Of a stretch of 64,000 bases of DNA, positions 12,501 to 27,549 are shown one piece after another (within the stretch, counting starts at the first letter, position 1; every line of letters begins with the position of its first letter). A program made the translations under genes and the position numbers. Origin of the DNA: Taudactylus pleione (taxonomy: Eukaryota; Chordata; Amphibia; Anura; Myobatrachidae); NCBI GenBank assembly GCA_031769625.1, contig JAUIMM010000202.1:8232001-8296000 (forward strand). The letters are read 5' to 3'. The notes beneath the pieces are model-generated. The model searched no databases and had not been told where the DNA came from. It saw nothing but the letters and a program-made list of their open reading frames with translations.

Positions 12501-14548
12501 GACTTAAGCATATTTGCCTCTGTATAAAGCATTGTTATGTGTTATGTTAATACAATGTTATCGTTTGCAAAAAAGTGTTCAATAAATTAATGTATTGTGT
12601 TTATACATTGTTGTGTTGGAGAAAAGGGTCTTGATTCCCTAATTGGCTCAAAAATGTTTTAAATTTAAAATGGTGTTTCATAACTAGCTAAGCCTTAATC
12701 TTTACAGTTTGAGGATTTCCAAAAAGGAGAAACAGTACAATCGCACCTGCTAAAGATCCAGCGATGGCGGCAAACCTCACGGAATGATCCTTCTTGTGAC
12801 AGGTAAGTGCTACTAATGGAAGTCATCAAGCAGACACTTTCTGCCAAAATACTGTGCATGCTTTGATCATCCAGAACTTTCATCCTACTGATCCTGGAGC
12901 TCCATGGGGTCCCACATAGTGAACACTGTCATTCCTCTGCAAATGACTCAGGTCTCTATCTTCTCAACAAAAGACTCCTAAGTTCCATCTTGACTGTAGA
13001 CAAGATCAGCAGTGGAGAAGAAGGCCAGCCATTTACCTCTTGGCATCAGGGTGGAGACCAAACAGTGGTCAAAGAAAGATTCCTTCTAAATTGGTGTACT
13101 CTACCGCTGTATTACGACACATTATTACATTGTTTGGCATCATATTGACCTAATGTTATCTGCCGTAGCATTTTGTCCCTATATAAAATGTTGATGTATC
13201 ACTGTTATGAATTGTTATCTGCTGCATTTTAACTTTATGTTTAACATTGTTATATATGTTATACACTTTTTACCTGTATGACATAGTATAATGTGCTTAT
13301 TTTACCATCATGCATTGTCTATATTATTTGTACATTGCCGCAGTATTATGTTTTAAGATTAAATTGTAATGTAATAGTTATATGTTGTTGACTTAAGCAC
13401 ATTTCCCTCTGTATATAGCATTGTTATGTATTATGTTAATACAATGTTATCCTTTGCAAAAAAGTGTTCAATAAATTAATGTATTGTGTTTATACATTGT
13501 TGTGTTGGAGAAAAGGGTCTTGATTCCCTGATTGGCTCAAAAATGGTTTAAATTTAACATGGTGTTTCATAACTAGCTAAGCCTTAATCTTTACAGTTTG
13601 AGGCTTTCCAAAAAGGAGAAACAGTGCAAACACACCTGCTAAAGATCCAGCGATGGCGGCAAACCTCACAGAATGATCCTTCTTCTGACAGGTAAGTGCT
13701 ACTAATGGACGTCATCTAGCAGACACTTCCTGCCAAAATACTGTGTATGCTTTGATCATCCAGAACTTTCATCCTACTGATCCTGGAGCTCCATGGGGTC
13801 CCACATAGTGAACACTGTCATTGCTCTGCAAAAGACTCAGGTCTCTATCTTCTCAACAAAAGACTCCTAAGTTCCATCTTGACTGTAGACAAGATCAGCA
13901 GTGGAGAAGAAGGCCAGCCATTTACCTCTTGGCATCAGGGTGGAGACCAAACAGTGGTCAAAGAAAGATTCCATCTAAATTGGTGTACTCTACCGCTGTA
14001 TTACGACACATTATTACATTGTTTGGCATCATATTTACCTAATGTTATCTGCCGTAGCATTTTGTCCCTATATAAAATGTTGATGTATCACTGTTATGAA
14101 TTGTTATCTGCTGCATTTTAACTTTATGTTTAACATTGTTATATATGTTATACAATTTTTACCTGTATGACATAGTATAATGTGCTTATTTTATAATCAT
14201 GCATTGTCTATATTATTTGTACATTGCCGCAGTATTATGTTTTAAGATTAAATTGTAATGTAATAGTTATATGTTGTTGACTTAAGCACATTTGCCTCTG
14301 TATATAGCATTGTTATGTATTATGTTAATACAATGTTATCCTTTGCAAAAAGAGAGTTCAATAAATTAATGTATTGTGTTTATACATTGCTGTGTTGGTG
14401 AAAAGGGTCTTGATTCCCTGATTGGCTCAAAAATGGTATAAATTTAACATGGTGTTTCATAACTAGCTAAGCCTTAATCTTTTCAGTTTGAGGCTTTCCA
14501 AAAAGGAGAAACAGTGCAAACGCACCTGCTAAAGATCCAGCGATGGCG

Positions 14549-17500
14549 GCAAACCTCACAGAATGATCCTTCTTCTGACAGGTAAGTGCTACTAATGGAC
14601 GTCATCTAGCAGACACTTCCTGCCAAAATACTGTGTATGCTTTGATCATCCAGAACTTTCATCCTACTGATCCTGGAGCTCCATGGGGTCCCACATAGAG
14701 AACACTGTCATTCCTCTGCAAATGACTCAGGTCTCTATCTTCTCAACAAAAGACTCCTAAGTTCCATCTTGACTGTAGACAAGATCAGCAGTGAGAAGAA
14801 GGCCAGCCATTTACCTCTTGGCATCAGGGTGGAGACCAAACAGTGGTCAAAGAAAGATTCCTTCTAAATTGGTGTACTCTACCGCTGTATTACGACACTT
14901 TATTACATTGTTTGGCATCATATTTACCTAATGTTATCTGCCGTAGCATTTTGTCCCTATATAAAATTTTGATGTATCACTGTTATGAATTGTTATCTGC
15001 TGCATTTTAACTTTATGTTTAACATTGTTATATATGTTATACACTTTTTACCTGTATGACATAGTATAATGTGCTTATATTACCATCATGCATTATCTAT
15101 ATTATTTGTACATTGCCTAAGTATTATGTTTTGAGATTAAATTGTAATGTAATAGTTATATGTTGTTGACTTAAGCATATTTGCCTCTGTATAAAGCATT
15201 GTTATGTATTATGTTAATACAATGCTATCGTTTGCAAAAAAGTGTTCAATAAATTAATGTATTGTGTTTATACATTGTTGTGTTGGAGAAAAGAGTCTTG
15301 ATTCCCTGATTGGCTCAAAAATGGCTTAAATTTAACATGGTGTTTCATAACTAGCTAAACCTTAATCTTTACAGTTTGAAGCTTTCCAAAAAGGAGAAAC
15401 AGTGCAAACGCACCTGCTAAAGATCCAGCGATGGCGGCAAACCTCACAGAATGATCCTTCTTCTGACAGGTAAGTGATACTAATGGACGTCATCAAGCAG
15501 AAACTTCCTGCCAAAATACTGTGTATGCTTTGATCATCCAGAACTTTCATCCTACTGATCCTGGAGCTCCATAGGGTCCCACGTAGTGAACACTGTCATT
15601 CCACAGCAAAAGACTCCTAAGTTCCATCTTGACTGTAGACAACATCAGCAGTGGAGAAGGCCAGCCATTTACCTCTTGGCATCAGGGTGGAGACCAAACA
15701 GTGGTCAAAGAAAGATTCCTTCTAAACTGGTGTACTCTACTGCTGTATTACGACACTTTATTATATTGTTTGGCATCATATTTACCTAATGTTATCTGCC
15801 GTAGCATTTTGTCCCTATATAAAATGTTGATGTATCACTGTTATGAATTGTTATCTGCTGCATTTTAACTTTATGTTTAGCATTATTATATATGTTATAC
15901 ACTATTTACCTGTATGACATAGTATAATGTGCTTATATTACCATCATGCATTGTCTATATTATTTGTACATTGCCGCAGTATTATGTTTTGAGATTAAAT
16001 TGTAATGTAACAGTTATATGTTGTTGACTTAAGCATATTTGCCTCTGTATAAAGCATTGTTATGTATTATGTTAATACAATGTTATCGATTGCAAAAAAG
16101 TGTTCAATAAATTAATGTATTGTGTTTATACATTGTTGTGTTGGAGAAAAGGGTCTTGATTCCCTGATTGGCTCAAAAATGGTTTAAATTTAAAATGGTG
16201 TTTCATAACTAGCTAAGCCTTAATCTTTACAGTTTGAGGCATTCCAAAAAGGAGAAACAGTGCAAAAGCACCTGCTAAAAATCCAGCGATGGTGGCAAAC
16301 CTCACAGAATGATCCTTCTTCTGACAGGTAAGTGCTACTAATGGACGTCATCTAGCAGAAACTTCCTACCAAAATACTGTGTATGCTTTGATCATCCAGA
16401 ACTTTCATCCTACTGATCCTAGAGCTCCATGGGGTCCCACATAGTGAACACTGTCATTCCTCTGCAAATGACTCAGGTCTCTATCTTCTCAACAAAAGAC
16501 TCCTAAGTTCCATCTTGACTGTAGACAACATCAGCAGTGGAGAAGAAGGCCAGCCATTTACCTCTTGGCATCAGGGTGGAGACCAAACAGTGGTCAAAGA
16601 AAGATTCCTTCTAAATTGGTGTACTCTACCGCTGTATTACGACACATTATTACATTGTTTGGCATCATATTTACCTAATGTTATCTGCCATAGCATTTTG
16701 TCCCTATATAAAATGTTGATGTATCACTGTTATGAATTGTTATCTGCTGCATTTTAACTTTATGTTTAACATTGTTATATATGTTATACACTTTTTACCT
16801 GTATGACATAGTATAATGTGCTTATATTACCATCATGCATTATCTATATTATTTGTACATTGCCACAGAATTATGTCTTAAGATTATATTGTAATGTAAT
16901 AGTTATATGTTGTTGACTTAAGCATATTTGCCTCTGTATAAAGCATTGTTATGTGTTATGTTAATACAATGTTATCATTTGCAAAAAAGTGTTCAATAAA
17001 TTAATGTATTGTGTTTATACATTGTTGTGTTGGAGAAACGGGTCTTGATTCCCTAATTGGCTCAAAAATGTTTTAAATTTAAAATGGTGTTTCATAACTA
17101 GCTAAACCTTAATCTTTACAGTTTGAGGATTTCCAAAAAGGAGAAACAGTGCAATCGCACCTGCTAAAGATCCAGCGATGGCGGCAAACCTCACGGAATG
17201 ATCCTTCTTGTGACAGGTAAGTGCTACTAATGGAAGTCATCAAGCAGACACTTTCTGCCAAAATACTGTGTATGCTTTGATCATCCAGAACTTTCATCCT
17301 ACTGATCCTGGAGCTCCATGGGGTCCCACATAGTGAACACTGTCATTCCTCTGCAAATGACTCAGGTCTCTATCTTCTCAACAAAAGACTCCTAAGTTCC
17401 ATCTTGACTGTAGACAAGATCAGCAGTGGAGAAGAAGGCCAGCCATTTACCTCTTGGCATCAGGGTGGAGACCAAACAGTGGTCAAAGAAAGATTCCTTC

Positions 17501-18633
17501 TAAATTGGTTAACTCTACCGCTGTATTACGACACATTATTACATTGTTTGGCATCATATTGACCTAATGTTATCTGCCGTAGCATTTTGTCCCTATATAA
17601 AATGTTGATGTATCACTGTTATGAATTGTTATCTGCTGCATTTTAACTTTATGTTTAACATTGTTATATATGTTATACACTTTTTATCTGTATGACATAG
17701 TATAATGTGCTTATTTTACCATCATGCATTGTCTATATTATTTGTACATTGCCGCAGTATTATGTTTTAAGATTAAATTGTAATGTAATAGTTATATGTT
17801 GTTGACTTAAGCACATTTGCCTCTGTATATAGCATTGTTATGTATTATGTTAATACAAAGTTATCCTTTGCAAAAAAGTGTTCAATAAATTAATGTATTG
17901 TGTTTATACATTGTTGTGTTGGAGAAAAGGGTCTTGATTCCCTGATTGTCTCAAAAATGGTTTAAATTTAACATGGTGTTTCATAACTAGCTAAGCCTTA
18001 ATCTTTACAGTTTGAGGCTTTCCAAAAAGGAGAAACAGTGCAAGCACACCTGCTAAAGATCCAGCGATGGCGGCAAACCTCACAGAATGATCCTTCTTCT
18101 GACAGGTAAGTGCTACTAATGGACGTCATCTAGCAGACACTTCCTGCCAAAATACTGTGTATGCTTTGATCATCCAGAACTTTCATCCTACTGATCCTGG
18201 AGCTCCATGGGGTCCCACATAGTGAACACTGTCATTCCCCTGCAACTGACTCAGGTCTCTATCTTCTCAACAAAAGACTCCTAAGTGCCATCTTGACTGT
18301 AGACAAGATCAGCAGTGGAGAAGAAGGCCAGCCATTTACCTCTTGGCATCAGGTTGGAGACCAAACAGTGGTCAAAGAAAGATTCCTTCTAAATTGGTGT
18401 ACTCTACCGCTGTATTACGACACATTATTACATTGTTTGGCATCATATTTACCTAATGTTATCTGCCGTAGCATTTTGGTCCTATATAAAATGTTGATGT
18501 ATCACTGTTATGAATTGTTATCTGCTGCATTTTAACTTTATGTTTAGCATTATTATATATATTATACACTTTTTACCTGTATGACATAGTATAATGTGCT
18601 TATATTACCATCATGCATTGTCTATATTATTTG
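14549..18633 (+). repeat. Higher-order block X1 (4.1 kb; near-identical copy at +5,304 bp)
   Basis: This block and 19,853-23,937 share private variants at a constant offset of 5,304 bp: 'cacatagagaac', 'gcagtgagaag', 'cattgcctaagtatt', 'gtcattccacagcaaaag', 'ttgccacagaattatgtc', 'attggttaactc' and 'acaaagttatcc'. Every pair of long open stretches I compared translates identically. The left break lies between the module start and base 14,549, where the other copy has 'gatggtgg'. The right break is at 18,634 against 23,938 (gtac against gaac). The block includes a unit shortened to 858 bp. Confidence 0.85.
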
Positions 18634-19852
18634 TACATTGCCGCAGTATTATGTTTTAAGATTAAATTGTAATATAATAGTTATATGTTGTTGACTTAAG
18701 CACATTTGCCTCTGTATATAGCATTGTTATACATTATGTTAATACAATGTTATCTTTTGCAAAAATAGAGTTCAATAAATTAATGTATTGTGTTTATACA
18801 TTGTTGTGTTGGAGAAAAGGGTCTTGATTCCCTGATTGGCTCAAAAATAGCTTGAATTTAAAATGGTGTTTCATAACTAGCTAAGCCTTAATCTTTACAG
18901 TTTGAGGCTTTCCAAAAAGGAGAAACAGTGCAAACGCACCTGCTAAAGATCCAGCGATGTCGGCAAACCTCACGGAATGATCCTTCTTCTGACAGGTAAG
19001 TGCTACTAATGGAAGTCATCAAGCAGACACTTCCTGCCAAAATACTGTGTATGCTTTGATCATCCAGAACTTTCATCCTACTGATCCTGGAGCTCCATGG
19101 GGTCCCACGTAGTGAACACTGTCATTCCTCTGCAAATGACTCATGTCTCTATCTTCTCAGCAAAAGACTCCTAAGTTGCATCTTGACTGTAGACAACATC
19201 AGCAGTGGAGAAGAAGGCCAGCCATTTACCTCTTGGCATCAGGGTGGAGACCAAACAGTGGTCAAAGAAAGATTCCTTCTAAATTGGAGTACTCTACTGC
19301 TGTATTACGACACTTTATTATATTGTTTGGCATCATATTTACCTAATGTTATCTGCCGTAGCATTTTGGCCCTATATAAAATGTTGATGTATCACTGTTA
19401 TGAATTGTTATCTGCTGCATTTTAACTTTATGTTTAGCATTATAATATATATGTTATACACTTTTTACCTGTATGACATAGTATAATGTGCTTATATTAC
19501 CATCATGCATTGTCTATATTATTTGTACATTGCCGCAGTATTATGTTTTAAGATTAAATTGTAATGTAAAAGTTATATGTTGTTGACTTAAGCACATTTG
19601 CCTCTGTATATAGCATTGTTATGTATTATGTTAATACAATGTTATCGTTTGCAAAAAAGTGTTCAATAAATTAATGTATTGTGTTTATACATTGTTGTGT
19701 TGGAGAAAAGGGTCTTGATTCCCTGATTGGCTCAAAAATGGTTTAAATTTAACATGGTGTTTCATAACTAGCTATGCCTTAATCTTTACAGTTTGAGGCT
19801 TTAAAAAAGGAGAAACAGTGCAAACGCACCTGCTAAAGATCCAGCGATGGTG

Positions 19853-22800
19853 GCAAACCTCACAGAATGATCCTTCTTCTGACAGGTAAGTGCTACTAAT
19901 GGACGTCATCTAGCAGACACTTCCTGCCAAAATACTGTGTATGCTTTGATCATCCAGAACTTTCATCCTACTGATCCTGGAGCTCCATGGGGTCCCACAT
20001 AGAGAACACTGTCATTCCTCTGCAAATGACTCAGGTCTCTATCTTCTCAACAAAAGACTCCTAAGTTCCATCTTGACTGTAGACAAGATCAGCAGTGAGA
20101 AGAAGGCCAGCCATTTACCTCTTGGCATCAGGGTGGAGACCAAACAGTGGTCAAAGAAAGATTCCTTCTAAATTGGTGTACTCTACCGCTGTATTACGAC
20201 ACTTTATTACATTGTTTGGCATCATATTTACCTAATGTTATCTGCCGTAGCATTTTGTCCCTATATAAAATTTTGATGTATCACTGTTATGAATTGTTAT
20301 CTGCTGCATTTTAACTTTATGTTTAACATTGTTATATATGTTATACACTTTTTACCTGTATGACATAGTATAATGTGCTTATATTACCATCATGCATTAT
20401 CTATATTATTTGTACATTGCCTAAGTATTATGTTTTGAGATTAAATTGTAATGTAATAGTTATATGTTGTTGACTTAAGCATATTTGCCTCTGTATAAAG
20501 CATTGTTATGTATTATGTTAATACAATGCTATCGTTTGCAAAAAAGTGTTCAATAAATTAATGTATTGTGTTTATACATTGTTGTGTTGGAGAAAAGAGT
20601 CTTGATTCCCTGATTGGCTCAAAAATGGCTTAAATTTAACATGGTGTTTCATAACTAGCTAAACCTTAATCTTTACAGTTTGAAGCTTTCCAAAAAGGAG
20701 AAACAGTGCAAACGCACCTGCTAAAGATCCAGCGATGGCGGCAAACCTCACAGAATGATCCTTCTTCTGACAGGTAAGTGATACTAATGGACGTCATCAA
20801 GCAGAAACTTCCTGCCAAAATACTGTGTATGCTTTGATCATCCAGAACTTTCATCCTACTGATCCTGGAGCTCCATAGGGTCCCACGTAGTGAACACTGT
20901 CATTCCACAGCAAAAGACTCCTAAGTTCCATCTTGACTGTAGACAACATCAGCAGTGGAGAAGGCCAGCCATTTACCTCTTGGCATCAGGGTGGAGACCA
21001 AACAGTGGTCAAAGAAAGATTCCTTCTAAACTGGTGTACTCTACTGCTGTATTACGACACTTTATTATATTGTTTGGCATCATATTTACCTAATGTTATC
21101 TGCCGTAGCATTTTGTCCCTATATAAAATGTTGATGTATCACTGTTATGAATTGTTATCTGCTGCATTTTAACTTTATGTTTAGCATTATTATATATGTT
21201 ATACACTATTTACCTGTATGACATAGTATAATGTGCTTATATTACCATCATGCATTGTCTATATTATTTGTACATTGCCGCAGTATTATGTTTTGAGATT
21301 AAATTGTAATGTAACAGTTATATGTTGTTGACTTAAGCATATTTGCCTCTGTATAAAGCATTGTTATGTATTATGTTAATACAATGTTATCGATTGCAAA
21401 AAAGTGTTCAATAAATTAATGTATTGTGTTTATACATTGTTGTGTTGGAGAAAAGGGTCTTGATTCCCTGATTGGCTCAAAAATGGTTTAAATTTAAAAT
21501 GGTGTTTCATAACTAGCTAAGCCTTAATCTTTACAGTTTGAGGCATTCCAAAAAGGAGAAACAGTGCAAAAGCACCTGCTAAAAATCCAGCGATGGTGGC
21601 AAACCTCACAGAATGATCCTTCTTCTGACAGGTAAGTGCTACTAATGGACGTCATCTAGCAGAAACTTCCTACCAAAATACTGTGTATGCTTTGATCATC
21701 CAGAACTTTCATCCTACTGATCCTAGAGCTCCATGGGGTCCCACATAGTGAACACTGTCATTCCTCTGCAAATGACTCAGGTCTCTATCTTCTCAACAAA
21801 AGACTCCTAAGTTCCATCTTGACTGTAGACAACATCAGCAGTGGAGAAGAAGGCCAGCCATTTACCTCTTGGCATCAGGGTGGAGACCAAACAGTGGTCA
21901 AAGAAAGATTCCTTCTAAATTGGTGTACTCTACCGCTGTATTACGACACATTATTACATTGTTTGGCATCATATTTACCTAATGTTATCTGCCATAGCAT
22001 TTTGTCCCTATATAAAATGTTGATGTATCACTGTTATGAATTGTTATCTGCTGCATTTTAACTTTATGTTTAACATTGTTATATATGTTATACACTTTTT
22101 ACCTGTATGACATAGTATAATGTGCTTATATTACCATCATGCATTATCTATATTATTTGTACATTGCCACAGAATTATGTCTTAAGATTATATTGTAATG
22201 TAATAGTTATATGTTGTTGACTTAAGCATATTTGCCTCTGTATAAAGCATTGTTATGTGTTATGTTAATACAATGTTATCATTTGCAAAAAAGTGTTCAA
22301 TAAATTAATGTATTGTGTTTATACATTGTTGTGTTGGAGAAACGGGTCTTGATTCCCTAATTGGCTCAAAAATGTTTTAAATTTAAAATGGTGTTTCATA
22401 ACTAGCTAAACCTTAATCTTTACAGTTTGAGGATTTCCAAAAAGGAGAAACAGTGCAATCGCACCTGCTAAAGATCCAGCGATGGCGGCAAACCTCACGG
22501 AATGATCCTTCTTGTGACAGGTAAGTGCTACTAATGGAAGTCATCAAGCAGACACTTTCTGCCAAAATACTGTGTATGCTTTGATCATCCAGAACTTTCA
22601 TCCTACTGATCCTGGAGCTCCATGGGGTCCCACATAGTGAACACTGTCATTCCTCTGCAAATGACTCAGGTCTCTATCTTCTCAACAAAAGACTCCTAAG
22701 TTCCATCTTGACTGTAGACAAGATCAGCAGTGGAGAAGAAGGCCAGCCATTTACCTCTTGGCATCAGGGTGGAGACCAAACAGTGGTCAAAGAAAGATTC

Positions 22801-23937
22801 CTTCTAAATTGGTTAACTCTACCGCTGTATTACGACACATTATTACATTGTTTGGCATCATATTGACCTAATGTTATCTGCCGTAGCATTTTGTCCCTAT
22901 ATAAAATGTTGATGTATCACTGTTATGAATTGTTATCTGCTGCATTTTAACTTTATGTTTAACATTGTTATATATGTTATACACTTTTTATCTGTATGAC
23001 ATAGTATAATGTGCTTATTTTACCATCATGCATTGTCTATATTATTTGTACATTGCCGCAGTATTATGTTTTAAGATTAAATTGTAATGTAATAGTTATA
23101 TGTTGTTGACTTAAGCACATTTGCCTCTGTATATAGCATTGTTATGTATTATGTTAATACAAAGTTATCCTTTGCAAAAAAGTGTTCAATAAATTAATGT
23201 ATTGTGTTTATACATTGTTGTGTTGGAGAAAAGGGTCTTGATTCCCTGATTGTCTCAAAAATGGTTTAAATTTAACATGGTGTTTCATAACTAGCTAAGC
23301 CTTAATCTTTACAGTTTGAGGCTTTCCAAAAAGGAGAAACAGTGCAAGCACACCTGCTAAAGATCCAGCGATGGCGGCAAACCTCACAGAATGATCCTTC
23401 TTCTGACAGGTAAGTGCTACTAATGGACGTCATCTAGCAGACACTTCCTGCCAAAATACTGTGTATGCTTTGATCATCCAGAACTTTCATCCTACTGATC
23501 CTGGAGCTCCATGGGGTCCCACATAGTGAACACTGTCATTCCCCTGCAACTGACTCAGGTCTCTATCTTCTCAACAAAAGACTCCTAAGTGCCATCTTGA
23601 CTGTAGACAAGATCAGCAGTGGAGAAGAAGGCCAGCCATTTACCTCTTGGCATCAGGTTGGAGACCAAACAGTGGTCAAAGAAAGATTCCTTCTAAATTG
23701 GTGTACTCTACCGCTGTATTACGACACATTATTACATTGTTTGGCATCATATTTACCTAATGTTATCTGCCGTAGCATTTTGGTCCTATATAAAATGTTG
23801 ATGTATCACTGTTATGAATTGTTATCTGCTGCATTTTAACTTTATGTTTAGCATTATTATATATATTATACACTTTTTACCTGTATGACATAGTATAATG
23901 TGCTTATATTACCATCATGCATTGTCTATATTATTTG
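19853..23937 (+). repeat. Higher-order block X2 (partner of 14,549-18,633)
   Basis: Second copy of the 4.1 kb block, in direct orientation. The sequence just after X1 (18,634 to about 19.7 kb; markers 'gtaatataatag', 'gatgtcggc', 'aatgtaaaag') has its own near-copy about 7,082 bp downstream, at about 25.72-26.78 kb, beyond X2 and units 28-29. So X2 sits between two copies of the neighbouring segment, as expected if a multi-unit segment was duplicated by unequal crossover. Confidence 0.85.
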
Positions 23938-26900
23938 AACATTGCCGCAGTATTATGTTTTGAGATTAAATTGTAATGTAATAGTTATATGTTGTTGACT
24001 TAAGCATATTTGCCTCTGTATAAAGCATTGTTATGTATTATGTTAATACAATGTTATCGTTTGCAAAAAAGTGTTCAATAAATTAATGTATTGTGTTTAT
24101 ACATTGTTGTGTTGGAGAAAAGGGTCTTGATTCCCTGATTGGCTCAAAAATGGTTTAAATTTAACATGGTGTTTCATAACTAGCTAAGCCTTAATCTTTA
24201 CAGTTTGAGGCTTTCCAAAAAGGAGAAACAGTGCAAACGCACCTGCTAAAGATCCAGCGATGGTGGCAAACCTCACAGAATGATCCTTCTTCTGACAGGT
24301 AAGTGCTACTAATGGACGTCATCTAGCAGACACTTCCTGCCAAAATACTGTGTATGCTTTGATCATCCAGAACTTTCATCCTACTGATCCTGGAGCTCCA
24401 TGGGGTCCCACATAGTGAACACTGTCATTCCTCTGCAAATGACTCAGGTCTCTATCTTCTCAACAAAAGACTCCTAAGTTCCATCTTGACTGTAGACAAG
24501 ATCAGCAGTGGAGAAGAAGGCCAGCCATTTACCTCTTGGCATCAGGGTGGAGACCAAACAGTGGTCAAAGAAAGATTCCTTCTAAATTGGTGTACTCTAC
24601 CGCTGTATTACGACACTTTATTACATTGTTTGGCATCATATTTACCTAATGTTATCTGCCGTAGCATTTTGTCCCTATATAAAATTTTGATGTATCACTG
24701 TTATGAATTGTTATCTGCTGCATTTTAACTTTATGTTTAACATTGTTATATATGTTATACACTTTTTACCTGTATGACATAGTATAATGTACTTATATTA
24801 CCATCATGCATTATCTATATTATTTGTACATTGCATAAGTATTATGTTTTGAGATTAAATTGTAATGTAATAGTTATATGTTGTTGACTTAAGCATATTT
24901 GCCTCTGTATAAAGCATTGTTATGTATTATGTTAATACAATGCTATCGTTTGCAAAAAAGTGTTCAATAAATTAATGTATTGTGTTTATACATTGTTGTG
25001 TTGGAGAAAAGGGTCTTGATTCCCTGATTGGCTCAAAAATGGCTTAAATTTAACATGGTGTTTCATAACTAGCTGAGCCTTAATCTTTACAGTTTGAGGC
25101 TTTCCAAAAAGGAGAAACAGTGCAAACGCACCTGCTAAAGATCCAGCGATGGCGGCAAACCTCACAGAATGATCCTTCTTCTGACAGGTAAGTGCTACTA
25201 ATGGACGTCATCAAGCAGACACTTCCTGCCAAAATACTGTGTATGCTTTGATCATCCAGAACTTTCATCCTACTGATCCTGGAGCTCCATGGGGTCCCAC
25301 GTAGTGAACACTGTCATTCCTCTGCAAATGACTCATGTTTCTATCTTCTCAGCAAAAGACTCCTAAGTTCCATCTTGACTGTAGACAACATCAGCAGTGG
25401 AGAAGAAGGCCAGCCATTTACCTCTTGGCATCAGGGTGGAGACCAAACAGTGGTCAAAGAAAGATTCCTTCTAAATTGGTGTATTCTACTGCTGTATTAC
25501 GACACTTTATTATATTGTTTGGCATCATATTTACCTAATGTTATCTGCCGTAGCATTTTGTCCCTATATAAAATGTTGATGTATCACTGTTATGAATTGT
25601 TATCTGCTGCATTTTAACTTTATGTTTAACATTGTTATATATGTTATACACTTTTTACCTGTATGACATAGTATAATGTGCTTATATTACCATCATGCAT
25701 TGTCTATATTATTTGTACATTGCCGCAGTATTATGTTTTAAGATTAAATTGTAATATAATAGTTATATGTTGTTGACTTAAGCACATTTGCCTCTGTATA
25801 TAGCATTGTTATACATTATGTTAATACAATGTTATCTTTTGCAAAAATAGAGTTCAATAAATTAATGTATTGTGTTTATACATTGTTGTGTTGGAGAAAA
25901 GGGTCTTGATTCCCTGATTGGCTCAAAAATAGCTTGAATTTAAAATGGTGTTTCATAACTAGCTAAGCCTTAATCTTTACAGTTTGAGGCTTTCCAAAAA
26001 GGAGAAACAGTGCAAACGCACCTGCTAAAGATCCAGCGATGTCGGCAAACCTCACGGAATGATCCTTCTTCTGACAGGTAAGTGCTACTAATGGAAGTCA
26101 TCAAGCAGACACTTCCTGCCAAAATACTGTGTATGCTTTGATCATCCAGAACTTTCATCCTACTGATCCTGGAGCTCCATGGGGTCCCACGTAGTGAACA
26201 CTGTCATTCCTCTGCAAATGACTCATGTCTCTATCTTCTCAGCAAAAGACTCCTAAGTTGCATCTTGACTGTAGACAACATCAGCAGTGGAGAAGAAGGC
26301 CAGCCATTTACCTCTTGGCATCAGGGTGGAGACCAAACAGTGGTCAAAGAAAGATTCCTTCTAAATTGGAGTATTCTACTGCTGTATTACGACACTTTAT
26401 TATATTGTTTGGCATCATATTTACCTAATGTTATCTGCCGTAGCATTTTGGCCCTATATAAAATGTTGATGTATCACTGTTATGAATTGTTATCTGCTGC
26501 ATTTTAACTTTATGTTTAGCATTATAATATATATGTTATACACTTTTTACCTGTATGACATAGTATAATGTGCTTATATTACCATCATGCATTGTCTATA
26601 TTATTTGTACATTGCCGCAGTATTATGTTTTAAGATTAAATTGTAATGTAAAAGTTATATGTTGTTGACTTAAGCACATTTGCCTCTGTATATAGCATTG
26701 TTATGTATTATGTTAATACAATGTTATCGTTTGCAAAAAAGTGTTCAATAAATTAATGTATTGTGTTTATACATTGTTGTGTTGGAGAAAAGGGTCTTGG
26801 TTCCCTGATTGGCTCAAAAATAGCTTAAATTTAAAATGGTGTTTCATAACTAGCTAAGCCTTAATCTTTACAGTTTGAGGCTTTCCAAAAAGGAGAAACA

Positions 26901-27549
26901 GTGCAAACGCACCTGCTAAAGATCCAGCGATGGCGGCAAACCTCACAGAATGATCCTTCTTCTGACAGGTAAGTGCTACTAATGGACGTCATCTAGCAGA
27001 CACTTCCTGCCAAAATACTGTGTATGCTTTGATCATCCAGAACTTTCATCCTACTGATCCTGGAGCTTCATGGGGTCCCACGTAGTGAACACTGTCATTC
27101 CTATGCAAATGACTCATGTTTCTATCTTCTCAGCAAAAGACTCCTAAGTTCCATCTAGACTGTAGACAACATCAGCAGTGGAGAAGAAGGCCAGCCATTT
27201 ACCTCTTGGCATCAGGGTGGAGACCAAACAGTGGTCAAAGAAAGATTCCTTCTAGATTGGTGTACTCTACCGCTGTATTACGACACTTTATTATATTGTT
27301 TGGCATCATATTTACCTAATGTTATCTGTCGTAGCATTTTGTCCCTATATAAAATGTTGATGTATCACTGTTATGAATTATCTGCTGCATTTTAACTTTA
27401 TGTTTAACATTGTTATATATGTTATACACTTTTTACCTGTATGACATAGTATAATGTGCTTATATTACCATCATGCATTGTCTATATTATTTGTACATTG
27501 CCGCAGTATTATGTTTTAAGATTAAATTGTAATGTAATAGTTATATGTT

